64,000 nucleotides of DNA from Roseomonas sp. Lineage in GTDB: Bacteria > Pseudomonadota > Alphaproteobacteria > Acetobacterales > Acetobacteraceae. This document shows positions 25,731-34,382 of this stretch, piece by piece. The notes under the pieces were generated by a model. The model saw only the letters and a list, made by a program, of their open reading frames with translations, did no database searches and was not told the DNA's origin. The position numbers and the translations under genes are program-made. The first letter of the stretch is position 1; each line of letters opens with the position of its first letter. Where the stretch lies: contig JADCER010000005.1 in assembly GCA_020249925.1 (NCBI GenBank), forward strand, positions 124,001-188,000, given 5' to 3'.

Positions 25731-27224
25731 TTATCCCCCCATCAGCCCGGCCAGCCTATCCCGCGCCCCGGCATCGAAGCGGAGCCCAAGCTTGCTCCGG
25801 CGCCAGAGCACGTCTTCTGCCGATTCCGCCCATTCCTCCCGCTGCAAATACGCCAATTCCGCGGCGTGCAGATCGGCACCAATGGCTGGGCCAGGGTCCT
25901 GACCGGGGGTGAAAATCCGCCAGGCGCGGGTGCCATAGGCGCGGAGCAGCCGGGTGCACAGAGCCTCCGGCAGCAGCGGGAAGTCACGCCGGAAGGCGGC
26001 AAGCAGCGCGGCGAAGCCATCCGGGGCGAAATCCCCGCCCGGCAAGGGCGCGCGGGCAGTCCAACCGGCCTTTTCGGGCTGCAGGCGAAGTTCGGCCAAG
26101 GCGGCCTCGGCCAGCTTGCGATAGGTGGTGATCTTGCCGCCGAAAATCGTCAAGAGCGGCGCCTGGCCCGCCGGCGCATCCAGCTTCAGCACATAATCGC
26201 GCGTGGCTTCCTGCGCCTTGCTCGCACCATCATCATAAAGCGGGCGGAGCCCGGAATAGGTCCAGACAATATCCTCCCGCTTTACCGGCGTGCGGAAATA
26301 ACCCGATGCGGCGGCGCAGAGATAGGTGATCTCGCCCTCAGAAATCTGTGGTGCTTCTTCTGGATTCGGGTGATCCTCGTCAGTCGTGCCGATCAGGGTG
26401 AAATCACGCTCATAAGGGATGGCGAAAATGATGCGGCTATCGGCGTTCTGGAAAATATAGGCGCGGTCATGATCATAAAGCCGCGGCAGTACGATATGGC
26501 TGCCCTTGACCAGCCTGAGCCGCGCCGGCTGGTTGCTGCCCATCACCAAACCTTGCACGGCGCCAACCCAAGGGCCGGCGGCATTGACCAAGGCGCGGGC
26601 GTGGCACTCGGCTGTCCCATCTCGACCCTCAGCGGTGATGTGCCACAGCGCGCCATCGCGCCGCGCGCCCGTCACGGCCATGCGCGGATGAATGGCCGCA
26701 CCGCGTTCCGCCGCATCCTTGGCATTCAGCAGCACCAGGCGCGAATCCTCCACCCAGCAATCGGAATATTCAAAGCCGATGCGATGCCCGGGGCTGAGCG
26801 GCGCGCCGAGGGGTGAACTTGTCAGGTCAATCCGCTGCGTTGCCGGCAGCAGCTTCCGCCCGCCGAGGTGATCATACAAGAACAACCCAAGCCGCAGCAG
26901 CCAGGCGGGCCTGAGGCCCTGGTGATGCGGCAGCACAAAGCGCAGCGGCCAGATGATATGCGGCGCGATGCCGAGCAGGATTTCGCGTTCGATCAGCGCT
27001 TCACGCACCAGGCGGAATTCGTAATGTTCCAGATAGCGCAAACCACCATGGATCAGCTTGGTGGAATTGGCCGAAGTGCCGCCGCCGAGATCGCCTTTCT
27101 CAAACAGCACCACGGAAAGCCCACGGCCTGCGGCATCACGCGCAATGCCCGCGCCATTGATACCGCCACCAATGACGGCAAGGTCATAGGGTTCAGCCGG
27201 AGATGATGATGCGCGCAAGCTCAT
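25731..27224 (-). CDS. glpD: Aerobic glycerol-3-phosphate dehydrogenase
   Basis: A 497-aa FAD enzyme that oxidises glycerol-3-phosphate to dihydroxyacetone phosphate and passes electrons to quinone at the inner membrane. The FAD-binding VIGGGINGAGIARDA is near 16-30, with FEKGDLGGGTSANSTKLIHGG next. Later blocks GTTDEDHP, YSGLRPLYDD and FGGKITTYRKLAEAAL are typical of GlpD. Its first 32 nt overlap the end of the alpha/beta hydrolase gene on the same strand, so they are read together. A GGGG-TTTTTTAT-CCCC block lies at its end. ugpBAEC follows. Confidence 0.95.
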   Translation of the reverse strand: MSLRASSSPAEPYDLAVIGGGINGAGIARDAAGRGLSVVLFEKGDLGGGTSANSTKLIHGGLRYLEHYEFRLVREALIEREILLGIAPHIIWPLRFVLPHHQGLRPAWLLRLGLFLYDHLGGRKLLPATQRIDLTSSPLGAPLSPGHRIGFEYSDCWVEDSRLVLLNAKDAAERGAAIHPRMAVTGARRDGALWHITAEGRDGTAECHARALVNAAGPWVGAVQGLVMGSNQPARLRLVKGSHIVLPRLYDHDRAYIFQNADSRIIFAIPYERDFTLIGTTDEDHPNPEEAPQISEGEITYLCAAASGYFRTPVKREDIVWTYSGLRPLYDDGASKAQEATRDYVLKLDAPAGQAPLLTIFGGKITTYRKLAEAALAELRLQPEKAGWTARAPLPGGDFAPDGFAALLAAFRRDFPLLPEALCTRLLRAYGTRAWRIFTPGQDPGPAIGADLHAAELAYLQREEWAESAEDVLWRRSKLGLRFDAGARDRLAGLMGG

Positions 27225-27882
27225 CCGGCGTGGTCAGCATGGGGTAGTGGCCCGTGTCAATCACATGCCAGCGCGCGTTGAGCTTTTCCGCGCAGCGGCG
27301 CTGATGCGCTTCACCGGGGTTGGCCGCCTGCGGGCAATAGATCACGGAAGCCTGCCAGGATTGCTGCCAGAAGCTTGGCAATTTCACGGGTTGGGTGAAG
27401 GTGTTGATCGGGTGCAGCGTCATGCGATCCGCCGCCCATTCGGCAAGGCCCTTTTCCATGCCAAGAAACAGCCGGTTCAGCGCATCATCCCGGCTGGGGC
27501 CAAGCGCGATATCCGTATTGATCGCGGCGGGGCGCGTGACGATGTCGCGAATCTTCTCGCCATCCATCAAGGCCAGCGCATCGGCGAACACCAGGCGGCC
27601 AATGCGGTCGCGTGCGCGCTCTGCCGCCGCTGCCATCACCATGCCGCCCGCCGAAGTGCCCACCAGCACCGCATCGCGCAGATCATGGTAATGGAGATAT
27701 TCGGCTATTTCCTGACCGTGGCTTTCGGTATCAATGCCGGCGCGCATCTGATGGCGCCGTTCCGCGCAACCATCCAACGTCGGCGCATGGACATCATGGC
27801 CAGCGGCGCGGAGCCTTTCGGCGACGAAGCGCCAGATCCAGCCACCCTGATAGGCCCCGTGGATCAGAACAATGCTCGCCAT
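27193..27882 (-). CDS. Alpha/beta hydrolase (esterase-like)
   Basis: A 229-aa cytoplasmic alpha/beta-hydrolase. The oxyanion-hole motif HGAYQGGWIW is near 8-17, the nucleophile elbow GTSAGG near 94-99 (Ser96), and the catalytic His in DTGHYPML near 209-216. This wording is that of the plant-type methyl-ester esterase group, widespread in bacteria with unknown substrates. It overlaps glpD by 32 nt, so it is in the glycerol-3-phosphate operon; an ester or phosphodiester releasing glycerol-3-phosphate would fit, as inference only. Confidence 0.85.
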   Translation of the reverse strand: MASIVLIHGAYQGGWIWRFVAERLRAAGHDVHAPTLDGCAERRHQMRAGIDTESHGQEIAEYLHYHDLRDAVLVGTSAGGMVMAAAAERARDRIGRLVFADALALMDGEKIRDIVTRPAAINTDIALGPSRDDALNRLFLGMEKGLAEWAADRMTLHPINTFTQPVKLPSFWQQSWQASVIYCPQAANPGEAHQRRCAEKLNARWHVIDTGHYPMLTTPDELARIIISG

Positions 27883-27950
27883 CTCGTGTCCCCCGCTCTG
27901 ACGGCCAGCTAAGCGCGAAACCCCAGGCTTGGAAAGGCAGGCGCGTCAGG

Positions 27951-27979
27951 GCTGGCAGAATGGCCAAGGCAGGCTAGGC
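27951..27979 (+). promoter_or_regulatory. Promoter candidate for the Bug-ggt pair
   Basis: GCTGGC (27951-27956), 17-nt spacer, CTAGGC (27974-27979), ending 34 nt before ATG 28014. The -35 is the same hexamer as that of the dctPQM promoter, and the -10 is of the CTAG type. Confidence 0.4.
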
Positions 27980-28013
27980 TTGCGGCTTGGCAAAACCGAA
28001 AGGCGTTCCCCCC

Positions 28014-28964
28014 ATGCTGCGTCGTTCCCTGCTTTCCGCTGCTGCGTTTGGCCTGGCTGCCCCGGCATTCGCCCAGGCGCGGCCCTTGCGCATGATCATC
28101 CCTGTGGGCGTTGGCGGCGTGACGGATGTGGTGGGGCGCATTCTGGCGGATGCGCTGCAATCCCAGCTTGGCCGCCCGGTGGTGCCGGAGAATATCCCAG
28201 GCGCCGGCAGCACCGTGGGCGCGGCGGCGTTTCATCGCCTGCCCGCCGATGGCAATACGATTTTCATTGGCACCAATAACCACCCCGTCATGCGCGCAGT
28301 CTATCCCAATTTCCCGCATGATCCCGTGACGGATTTCATCCCGCTTGCCTTGGTGGGCAGGCAGCCCTTTGTGCTGGCGGTGCATCCGGATGTGCCGGCG
28401 CGCGATGTCGCATCTCTGCTCGCGTGGCTCTCGCAGAAAAAGGAAGAAGCGAATTACGGCGCGACCAATCCCGGCGCGACCAATCATCTGGCAGGCGAAT
28501 TGTTCCGCCAGCTTTCCGGTGCCAGCTTCACCATCGTGCCCTACCGCACGGCCGCCAATGCGGTGCAGGATTTGCTCGCGGGGCGGATGAACCTGACGAT
28601 TGATAGCCCCACCATGCTGGCACCCCTGATGCGCGATGGCCGCGTGCGGGGCCTGGCGGTGAGTTCCGCGACACCTTCTGACCTTGTGCCCGGCCTGCCC
28701 GCACTCGCGCAGGTTGGTGTGCCTGGCTATGAAGTCACGGCCTGGCAGGTGTTGTTCGGCAAGCCCGGCACGCCGGAAGAAGCACTCGCGCCTATCCGTG
28801 ACGCAGCACTGCGCGCGGTAGCCGACCCCGCCGTGAAGCAGCGCCTGGCCGCGGCGGGTGTGGAAACCTGGCCCGATCCTTCGCCCGCCGCCGCAGCGGC
28901 GCATGTGCAAGCGGAAGTCACACGCTGGGCGCCGATTGTCTCGCGCATGAATCTCGGGGGCTGA
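28014..28964 (+). CDS. Bug-family periplasmic receptor linked to gamma-glutamyltransferase
   Basis: A 316-aa receptor: leader LRRSLLSAAAFGLAAPAFAQ, then RPLRMIIPVGVGGVTDVVG and VPENIPGAGSTVGA, the Bug motifs in slightly altered form (VGVGG for FxPGG). ATG 28014 is preferred to an in-frame ATG at 27987 because it begins the leader, although the ribosome site (AAAGGCG) is modest. Only 3 nt separate its stop from the next gene, gamma-glutamyltransferase, so the two are surely co-translated. This points to a ligand related to glutamate or gamma-glutamyl compounds (inference). Confidence 0.9.
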   Translation: MLRRSLLSAAAFGLAAPAFAQARPLRMIIPVGVGGVTDVVGRILADALQSQLGRPVVPENIPGAGSTVGAAAFHRLPADGNTIFIGTNNHPVMRAVYPNFPHDPVTDFIPLALVGRQPFVLAVHPDVPARDVASLLAWLSQKKEEANYGATNPGATNHLAGELFRQLSGASFTIVPYRTAANAVQDLLAGRMNLTIDSPTMLAPLMRDGRVRGLAVSSATPSDLVPGLPALAQVGVPGYEVTAWQVLFGKPGTPEEALAPIRDAALRAVADPAVKQRLAAAGVETWPDPSPAAAAAHVQAEVTRWAPIVSRMNLGG

Positions 28965-28967
28965 GCC

Positions 28968-30575
28968 ATGGCGTATGAAGGCATGCGCGCGCATCGCCCC
29001 TTGATCATGGGCCGGCGCGGGGCGGTGGCAACGAACCATCCTGTCGCCACTGCGGCGGGGATGGAGATTCTGCGCGCCGGCGGTAATGCCGCCGATGCGG
29101 CGGTGGCGATTGCCCTCACGCTCGGCGTGGTGGAACCGCATATGTCGGGGCTCGGCGGCGATGGTTTCTACCATGCCTGGCATGCGAAAACCGGCGCCAG
29201 TACCACCTATAACGGCACCGGCGCGGCGCCGGCGGCGGCCACCATTGCGCATTACCGCGCGGCGGGCGGCATTCCGGTGCAGGGCCCGCTTTGCGTCCAA
29301 ACGCCCGGCATGGTGGCCGGCATTGCCGCGCTGCATGGCGCGGAAGGCAACAAGCCCTGGGGCGCGCTATTTGGCCCCGCCATTGAAGCGGCGCGCGATG
29401 GTTTTGCTGCCACCCATGCGCTCCGCCATTTCGCCGGCGAAAACCGTGCCCGGCTTTCGCCCGATGCGCTGAGTGCCGCGCTGTTTCTGCCGGAAGGCAA
29501 GCCGCCCGGTTTGGGGAATCTGCTGGTGCAGCCTGCCTTGGCCGCGACCTTGCAGCGTTTGGCCTCGGCAGGACCCGCGGATTTCTATCAGGGCAGGCTT
29601 GCCGCAATGCTGGCGGCGGACCTGGAAAAGGCCGGCGCCCTGGTGCGCGCGGCGGATCTGGCCGCCGTTGCAGCGGTGATCGCGCCACCCATCGCCGTGC
29701 CCTATCGTGGTTTTGAATTGCGCCAGACGCCGCCCAATTCCATGGGCTTCGCCATGGCGCAAATGGCGCGCATCCTTGATCGCTTTGATCTTGCCGCACT
29801 CGGCTGGGGCAGCGCCGCGCTGATTCATCTGATGGTAGAAGCGAAAAAGCGCGCCTTCCTGGACCGCGAGGCCCATGCGGGCGCGGTGAACCCGCCGCTT
29901 GATAAGCTGTTGTCTGCCGGGCGCGCCGCGGAACACGCGGCCGCCATCACGGATCGCGCGGCACATTTGCCAGTGCGTGGCGCGCAGGAAACGGACACCA
30001 CCTATTTCTGCGTGGTGGACCGGGACGGCAATGCGGTTTCCGCCATCCAATCCATCAACTCCGCCTTCGGTTCCGGCGTGACGGGCGCTGAGACCGGCAT
30101 CCTGTTCAACAACCGCATGAGCTATTGGCATTTGGATGAAGGCCACGCCAATGCGCTGGCCCCCGGCAAGCGCGTGCGCCACACCATGAATGCGCCCATG
30201 CTAATGAAAGCCGGCAGGCCCTGGCTGATTTTCGGCACACCGGGCGCGGATAATCAGGTGCAGGTGAATACCCAGGTGCTGGTCGCCTGCGCCGATTTCG
30301 GCATGGACCCGCAACAGGCGCTGGAGGCACCGCGCTGGACATCCTCCCAACCCGGCCAGGAAAGCAATTACCCCCATGGCGGGGAGGATTTGCTGACCAT
30401 CGAACGCGGCATGGGTGCCGAGGTGATCAGCGCCCTGGAAGCGCGCGGCCACCGCGTGAAGATTGTGCCCGATCTGGAGGGGCCATGCAGTGTGGAAGCC
30501 ATTCGCGTGCTGGATAATGGCGTGCGCATGGCGGCATCCGATCCGCGCCGGGATGGCTGGGCGGGGGCCTGGTGA
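28968..30575 (+). CDS. Gamma-glutamyltransferase family protein
   Basis: A 535-aa Ntn-hydrolase that cleaves or transfers gamma-glutamyl groups (glutathione and similar). Self-cleavage should occur before Thr344 in DTTYFCVVD, giving a large and a small subunit; most family members have TTH, here TTY. Other blocks: GGNAADAAVA near 38-47, SGLGGDGF near 60-67 and the NRMSYW region after it. Unlike typical secreted enzymes it shows no signal peptide, so it may act in the cytoplasm like the short-start relatives in alphaproteobacteria. It follows a Bug gene by 3 nt and precedes dppBCDF by 47 nt. Confidence 0.9.
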   Translation: MAYEGMRAHRPLIMGRRGAVATNHPVATAAGMEILRAGGNAADAAVAIALTLGVVEPHMSGLGGDGFYHAWHAKTGASTTYNGTGAAPAAATIAHYRAAGGIPVQGPLCVQTPGMVAGIAALHGAEGNKPWGALFGPAIEAARDGFAATHALRHFAGENRARLSPDALSAALFLPEGKPPGLGNLLVQPALAATLQRLASAGPADFYQGRLAAMLAADLEKAGALVRAADLAAVAAVIAPPIAVPYRGFELRQTPPNSMGFAMAQMARILDRFDLAALGWGSAALIHLMVEAKKRAFLDREAHAGAVNPPLDKLLSAGRAAEHAAAITDRAAHLPVRGAQETDTTYFCVVDRDGNAVSAIQSINSAFGSGVTGAETGILFNNRMSYWHLDEGHANALAPGKRVRHTMNAPMLMKAGRPWLIFGTPGADNQVQVNTQVLVACADFGMDPQQALEAPRWTSSQPGQESNYPHGGEDLLTIERGMGAEVISALEARGHRVKIVPDLEGPCSVEAIRVLDNGVRMAASDPRRDGWAGAW

Positions 30576-30622
30576 TGGCCCCCTTGTCGCGCCTGGCCCA
30601 TCAAGCCTAGGCTGCAGGTGGG

Positions 30623-31540
30623 ATGCTTCATTTTCTAAGACGCCGCTTGACGGTTGCGATTCTGGTCGCGCTGACGGTGCTGACGTTGAGCTTTTTGCTC
30701 ACGCGGCTATCGGGCGATCTTGCCATATCCATTGCCGGGCCGAATGCAACGCAGGAGGATATTGAGCTTATCCGCCGCGCCTATGGGCTCGACCGGCCGC
30801 TTTGGGTGCAGTATTTCGATTGGCTCTGGCGCGCATTGCAGGGCGATTTCGGCGATAGCTACTTCTTCAAGACCCGCGTGGCGCGCCTCATCATGGAACG
30901 CATGCCAATCACCATGACGCTTGGGCTATGCGGCCTGTTCATCGCGCTTTGTGTCGCACTTCCCTTGGGTATTTTGGCAGCGGTCCGCGAAAATACCTGG
31001 GTGGATCGTAGTGTGCTGATGGTGGCGCTGATTGGCCAGGCCATGCCTTCCTTCTGGCTGGGGCTGATCCTGATGGTGGTGCTCGGCCTCAATCTGGGCT
31101 GGCTGCCGATCTCGGGCACCGGGTCCTGGCAGCATTACGTGATGCCATCCATCGTGCTGTCCTTTTCCGCCATTCCATCACTGATGCGCCTGACGCGGAG
31201 CGGCATGATCGAAGCCCTCGCTTCCGATTACATCCGCACCGCCCGCGCCAAGGGGCTTTCGCGCCTTTCCATTCTGGTGAAGCACGGGTTTCGCAATGCG
31301 GCCATTCCGGTGGTCGCCATCGCCGCCGTGCAGCTTGGCTTCATGCTGGGTGGTTCGATTGTGATCGAAACCGTCTTTGCGCTGCATGGCGTTGGCTATC
31401 TGGCGTGGGAGAGTATCAGCAAGAACGACTTCCCCGTGGTGCAGGCGGTCGTGCTGGTGCTGGCGCTGATCTATATCGGCCTGACGCTTTTGTCTGACCT
31501 ATTGAACGCCGTGCTTGACCCGCGTTTGAGGTCGGCATGA
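30623..31540 (+). CDS. Peptide ABC importer permease DppB
   Basis: A 305-aa permease: first helix to about residue 30, GPNATQEDIELIRRAYGLDRPL in the periplasm, five further helices, and the EAA loop SDYIRTARAKGLSRLSILVKHG near 200-221. AGGTGGG precedes the start. A CTAG lies close upstream, but its position (10 nt before the ATG) would mean an almost leaderless mRNA, so co-transcription with gamma-glutamyltransferase is as likely. dppC follows by ATGA overlap. The pairing with a gamma-glutamyltransferase suggests glutathione or gamma-glutamyl peptides as cargo (GsiC-like role), unproven. Confidence 0.92.
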   Translation: MLHFLRRRLTVAILVALTVLTLSFLLTRLSGDLAISIAGPNATQEDIELIRRAYGLDRPLWVQYFDWLWRALQGDFGDSYFFKTRVARLIMERMPITMTLGLCGLFIALCVALPLGILAAVRENTWVDRSVLMVALIGQAMPSFWLGLILMVVLGLNLGWLPISGTGSWQHYVMPSIVLSFSAIPSLMRLTRSGMIEALASDYIRTARAKGLSRLSILVKHGFRNAAIPVVAIAAVQLGFMLGGSIVIETVFALHGVGYLAWESISKNDFPVVQAVVLVLALIYIGLTLLSDLLNAVLDPRLRSA

Positions 31541-32409
31541 GCACGGTTTTGCAACCGGCCGGGGCCAGCAATCGGCGACGCGTCTGGCGCAATGCGGGTG
31601 CGATCTTGGGCGCGGGCATTGTGGCCTTTGTCACCTTTGTCGCCATCTTTGCGCCGCTACTCGCGCCCTATGATCCCTTCACCATCAATCTTGGGCGGCG
31701 GATGATCCCGCCCATGTGGATGGAAGGCGGCACGCCCGAAAACATCCTCGGCACGGATCAATTAGGGCGGGATTACCTCTCGCGCCTGATTTATGGCGCG
31801 CGGGTTTCCATGATCATCGGGGTCGCGACCATCATCACCTCCGGCGTCATCGGCACCTTTCTGGGCGTCATGGGCGGCTTTTATGGCGGGCGGATAGATG
31901 ATGCCGTGGTCTTTGCCATCACTGCACGGCTTTCCATCCCGGTTGTGCTGGTCGCACTCGCTGTGGCGGGGCTTTTGGGCACCAGCTTCACCTTGGTGAT
32001 CCTGGTGCTCGGGCTATTGCTTTGGGATCGTTTTGCCGTGGTGGCACGGTCCACCACCATGCAAATCCGCAACCTGGATTACGTGGCGGCAGCACGTTGC
32101 GCGGGCTGTTCGCCCATGACCGTACTGCTCAAGGAAGTGCTGCCCAATATCGCGACGCATCTTGCCGTGGTCGCCACGCTTGAAATGGCCTTGGCCATTC
32201 TGCTGGAAGCCGCACTTTCCTTCCTGGGCCTTGGCGTGCCGCCGCCCTTGCCTTCCTGGGGGCTGATGATTTCGGAAGCCAAGGAATACATGTTCTTCAG
32301 CCCCTGGGTCATCATGATCCCCGGCATTGCGCTCTTTATCCTTGTGCTTGGCGTCAATCTTCTGGGTGATGCCTTGCGCGACATGCTTGGGACGGATCTG
32401 TCCCGATGA
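31537..32409 (+). CDS. Peptide ABC importer permease DppC
   Basis: A 290-aa permease with the DppC/OppC N-terminal domain (WRNAGAILGAGIVAFVTFVA, then FAPLLAPYDP) and the typical LGTDQLGRDYLSRLIYGARVS block near 70-90. The EAA loop YVAAARCAGCSPMTVLLKEVLPN is near 185-207. ATGA overlaps join it to dppB and dppD. It pairs with DppB as a heterodimer in the inner membrane. Confidence 0.93.
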   Translation: MSTVLQPAGASNRRRVWRNAGAILGAGIVAFVTFVAIFAPLLAPYDPFTINLGRRMIPPMWMEGGTPENILGTDQLGRDYLSRLIYGARVSMIIGVATIITSGVIGTFLGVMGGFYGGRIDDAVVFAITARLSIPVVLVALAVAGLLGTSFTLVILVLGLLLWDRFAVVARSTTMQIRNLDYVAAARCAGCSPMTVLLKEVLPNIATHLAVVATLEMALAILLEAALSFLGLGVPPPLPSWGLMISEAKEYMFFSPWVIMIPGIALFILVLGVNLLGDALRDMLGTDLSR

Positions 32410-33371
32410 GCGCGCTGCTTGAGGTTGAGGAACTGCGCGTCACCTTCGGCAGCACGGCAGCGGTTCGCGGCATTGCCCTGAAGGTTGAAAAGGGCGAGAC
32501 CCATTGCCTGGTCGGCGAAAGCGGCTGCGGCAAGTCCGTCACATCACTCGCGGTGATGGGGCTGCTCGCCAAGGGCGGCAAGCGCGAGGCGGCGCGGCTT
32601 TCCTTTGCCGGTGATGATATTCGCGATTACGATGAAAAGCAGATGTCTCGCCTGCGCGGTGATCGCATGGCGATGATTTTTCAGGAACCCATGACCAGCC
32701 TGAACCCAGCCTATACGGTGGGTTCGCAAATGACCGAGGTTTTGCGCCGCCATCGCGGCACGCCCCGCGCCCAAGCGGTGGATCGTGCGGTGGAATTGCT
32801 GACCCGCGTTGGCATTACCGCGCCCGGCCTCAGGCTTGGGCAATTTCCACATCAGCTTTCAGGCGGGCTTCGTCAGCGTGTCATGATCGCCATGGCGCTG
32901 ATGTGCGAACCGGAATTGCTGATTGCCGATGAACCGACCACCGCGCTTGATGTGACGGTGCAGGCGCAAATCCTTCGCTTGCTCGCAGAACTGCAGAAAG
33001 ACCTTGGCCTTGGCATTCTGCTGATCACCCATGACCTTGGCATTGTGGCGCGCGTCGCGGATCGCGTTTCGGTCATGTATGCCGGGGAAGTGGTAGAAAG
33101 CGCGCCAACGGCCGAGTTGTTTCGCGCCCCGCGCCATCCCTATACGCGCGGCCTGCTGTCGTGCGTGCCGGTGCCGGGCAAGGTAAAGCGGGATGAACCG
33201 CTGGGCTCCATCCCCGGCGTGGTGCCGCGCATTCCGCCAGGCTTTACCGGTTGCGCCTTTCGGGACCGCTGCAATTTTGCCGAGGCTGCCTGCGCCGGTG
33301 CCATTCCGCGCCGCAATGTCGGACCCGCGCATGAAATGCTCTGCATCCTGCGGGAAGGGGCCGGCGCATGA
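32406..33371 (+). CDS. Peptide ABC importer ATPase DppD
   Basis: A 321-aa ATPase. Walker A GESGCGKS at 37-44, [10 protein letters not shown], signature LSGGLRQRV, Walker [13 protein letters not shown], and the C-terminal oligopeptide-transporter tail with Cys-rich [14 protein letters not shown], which in the Dpp/Opp family binds an iron-sulfur cluster or at least is conserved. Joined by ATGA overlaps to dppC and dppF. Confidence 0.93.
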   Translation: MSALLEVEELRVTFGSTAAVRGIALKVEKGETHCLVGESGCGKSVTSLAVMGLLAKGGKREAARLSFAGDDIRDYDEKQMSRLRGDRMAMIFQEPMTSLNPAYTVGSQMTEVLRRHRGTPRAQAVDRAVELLTRVGITAPGLRLGQFPHQLSGGLRQRVMIAMALMCEPELLIADEPTTALDVTVQAQILRLLAELQKDLGLGILLITHDLGIVARVADRVSVMYAGEVVESAPTAELFRAPRHPYTRGLLSCVPVPGKVKRDEPLGSIPGVVPRIPPGFTGCAFRDRCNFAEAACAGAIPRRNVGPAHEMLCILREGAGA

Positions 33372-34321
33372 GCACACCCGCGATTGAAGTGCGCGGCCTG
33401 CGGCGCGAATTTCGCGCAAGCCAGGGGCTTTTCGCGCCGCCGCGCCGTGTGGTGGCGGTTGATGATGTCAGCTTTTCCGTCCCCGCCGGTAGTGTGCTTG
33501 GCGTGGTCGGCGAAAGTGGCTGCGGCAAGACAACGCTGGCCCGCATGATTCTTGGCCTTTTGGAACCAAGCGGCGGTGAGGTTTTGGTGGATGGCAAGCG
33601 GCTGGACGGCATGGATCGCCGCGCACGCGCCAGGCTGATCCAGCCCGTGTTTCAGGACCCGTTTTCCTCGCTCAATCCGCGCCGGAGGGTGCGCGATATC
33701 ATCGCCATGCCGCTGGTGGCACAGAGCAATGTCGCGACCTCGGAGATTGATCGTCGTGTTGCCGAAAGCCTGGAACGCGTCGGGCTTTCCACCGAACAGG
33801 GCACGCGTTTCCCTTCGCAATTATCGGGCGGTCAGCGCCAACGTGTCGCCATTGCGCGCGCCCTGGTGCTGCGCCCGCGCATTGTGGTTTGCGATGAACC
33901 GACCAGCGCCTTGGATGTTTCCGTGCAGGCGCAAATTCTCAATCTGCTCGCGGAATTGCGGCGCGATCTGGGGCTCACTTATCTGTTCATCAGCCATAAT
34001 CTGGCAGTAGTCGAGCATGTCGCGAGTGAGGTGGCCGTTATGTATCTCGGCCGCATCGTCGAACGGCGCGAAAGTGAGGCGTTGTTTCGTGACCCGCGCC
34101 ATCCCTATACGCGCGCACTTTTGGATAGCGTGCTGACCCCTGAACCGGGGCTTGGCGTGCCGGATGTCGGGCTTGGCGATATCATGCCCGATCCTGCGAG
34201 TATCCCGCCCGGCTGCCGCTTTCATCCGCGTTGCCCGGCTTGTTTTGCGCCCTGTGCGGCGACAGCACCGCGTATCACCAGCCTGGAAGATGGTCTGGTG
34301 GAATGCCATTTGGCTGGCTGA
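33368..34321 (+). CDS. Peptide ABC importer ATPase DppF
   Basis: A 317-aa ATPase partner of DppD. Walker A GESGCGKTT, FQDPFSSLNPRRRV, signature [15 protein letters not shown], Walker B IVVCDEPTSALDVS, H-loop FISHNLAVVEHV, and the C-terminal tail with CRFHPRCPACFAPC. Last gene of ggt-linked dppBCDF; a hairpin between it and the convergent receptor gene ends transcription from both sides. The N-terminal REFRASQGLFAPPRR segment is the usual DppF insertion. Confidence 0.93.
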   Translation: MSTPAIEVRGLRREFRASQGLFAPPRRVVAVDDVSFSVPAGSVLGVVGESGCGKTTLARMILGLLEPSGGEVLVDGKRLDGMDRRARARLIQPVFQDPFSSLNPRRRVRDIIAMPLVAQSNVATSEIDRRVAESLERVGLSTEQGTRFPSQLSGGQRQRVAIARALVLRPRIVVCDEPTSALDVSVQAQILNLLAELRRDLGLTYLFISHNLAVVEHVASEVAVMYLGRIVERRESEALFRDPRHPYTRALLDSVLTPEPGLGVPDVGLGDIMPDPASIPPGCRFHPRCPACFAPCAATAPRITSLEDGLVECHLAG

Positions 34322-34330
34322 GCCACAAAT

Positions 34331-34361
34331 AAAAAACCCCACCCGGCATGACCGGGCGGGG
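34331..34361 (-). terminator. Terminator between dppF and the convergent receptor gene
   Basis: CCCCACCCGG (34337-34346) and CCGGGCGGGG (34352-34361) pair over 10 positions with one mismatch, loop CATGA. On the minus strand TTTTTT (34336-34331) follows, so it ends the receptor transcript; on the plus strand it is a hairpin without T run. Confidence 0.8.
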
Positions 34362-34382
34362 CCGTTGCGGTGCAGGATAATC

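Noticed and set aside
27909-29336. 475-codon minus-strand frame across the Bug and gamma-glutamyltransferase genes
   Set aside because: It spans two well-supported genes on the other strand and the translation has low-complexity His/Arg composition.
30584-30612. TTGTCG-17 nt-CTAGGC promoter-like sequence before dppB
   Set aside because: It fits the promoter pattern, but the -10 ends just 10 nt before the start codon, so the mRNA would lose its ribosome site; not listed as a promoter.
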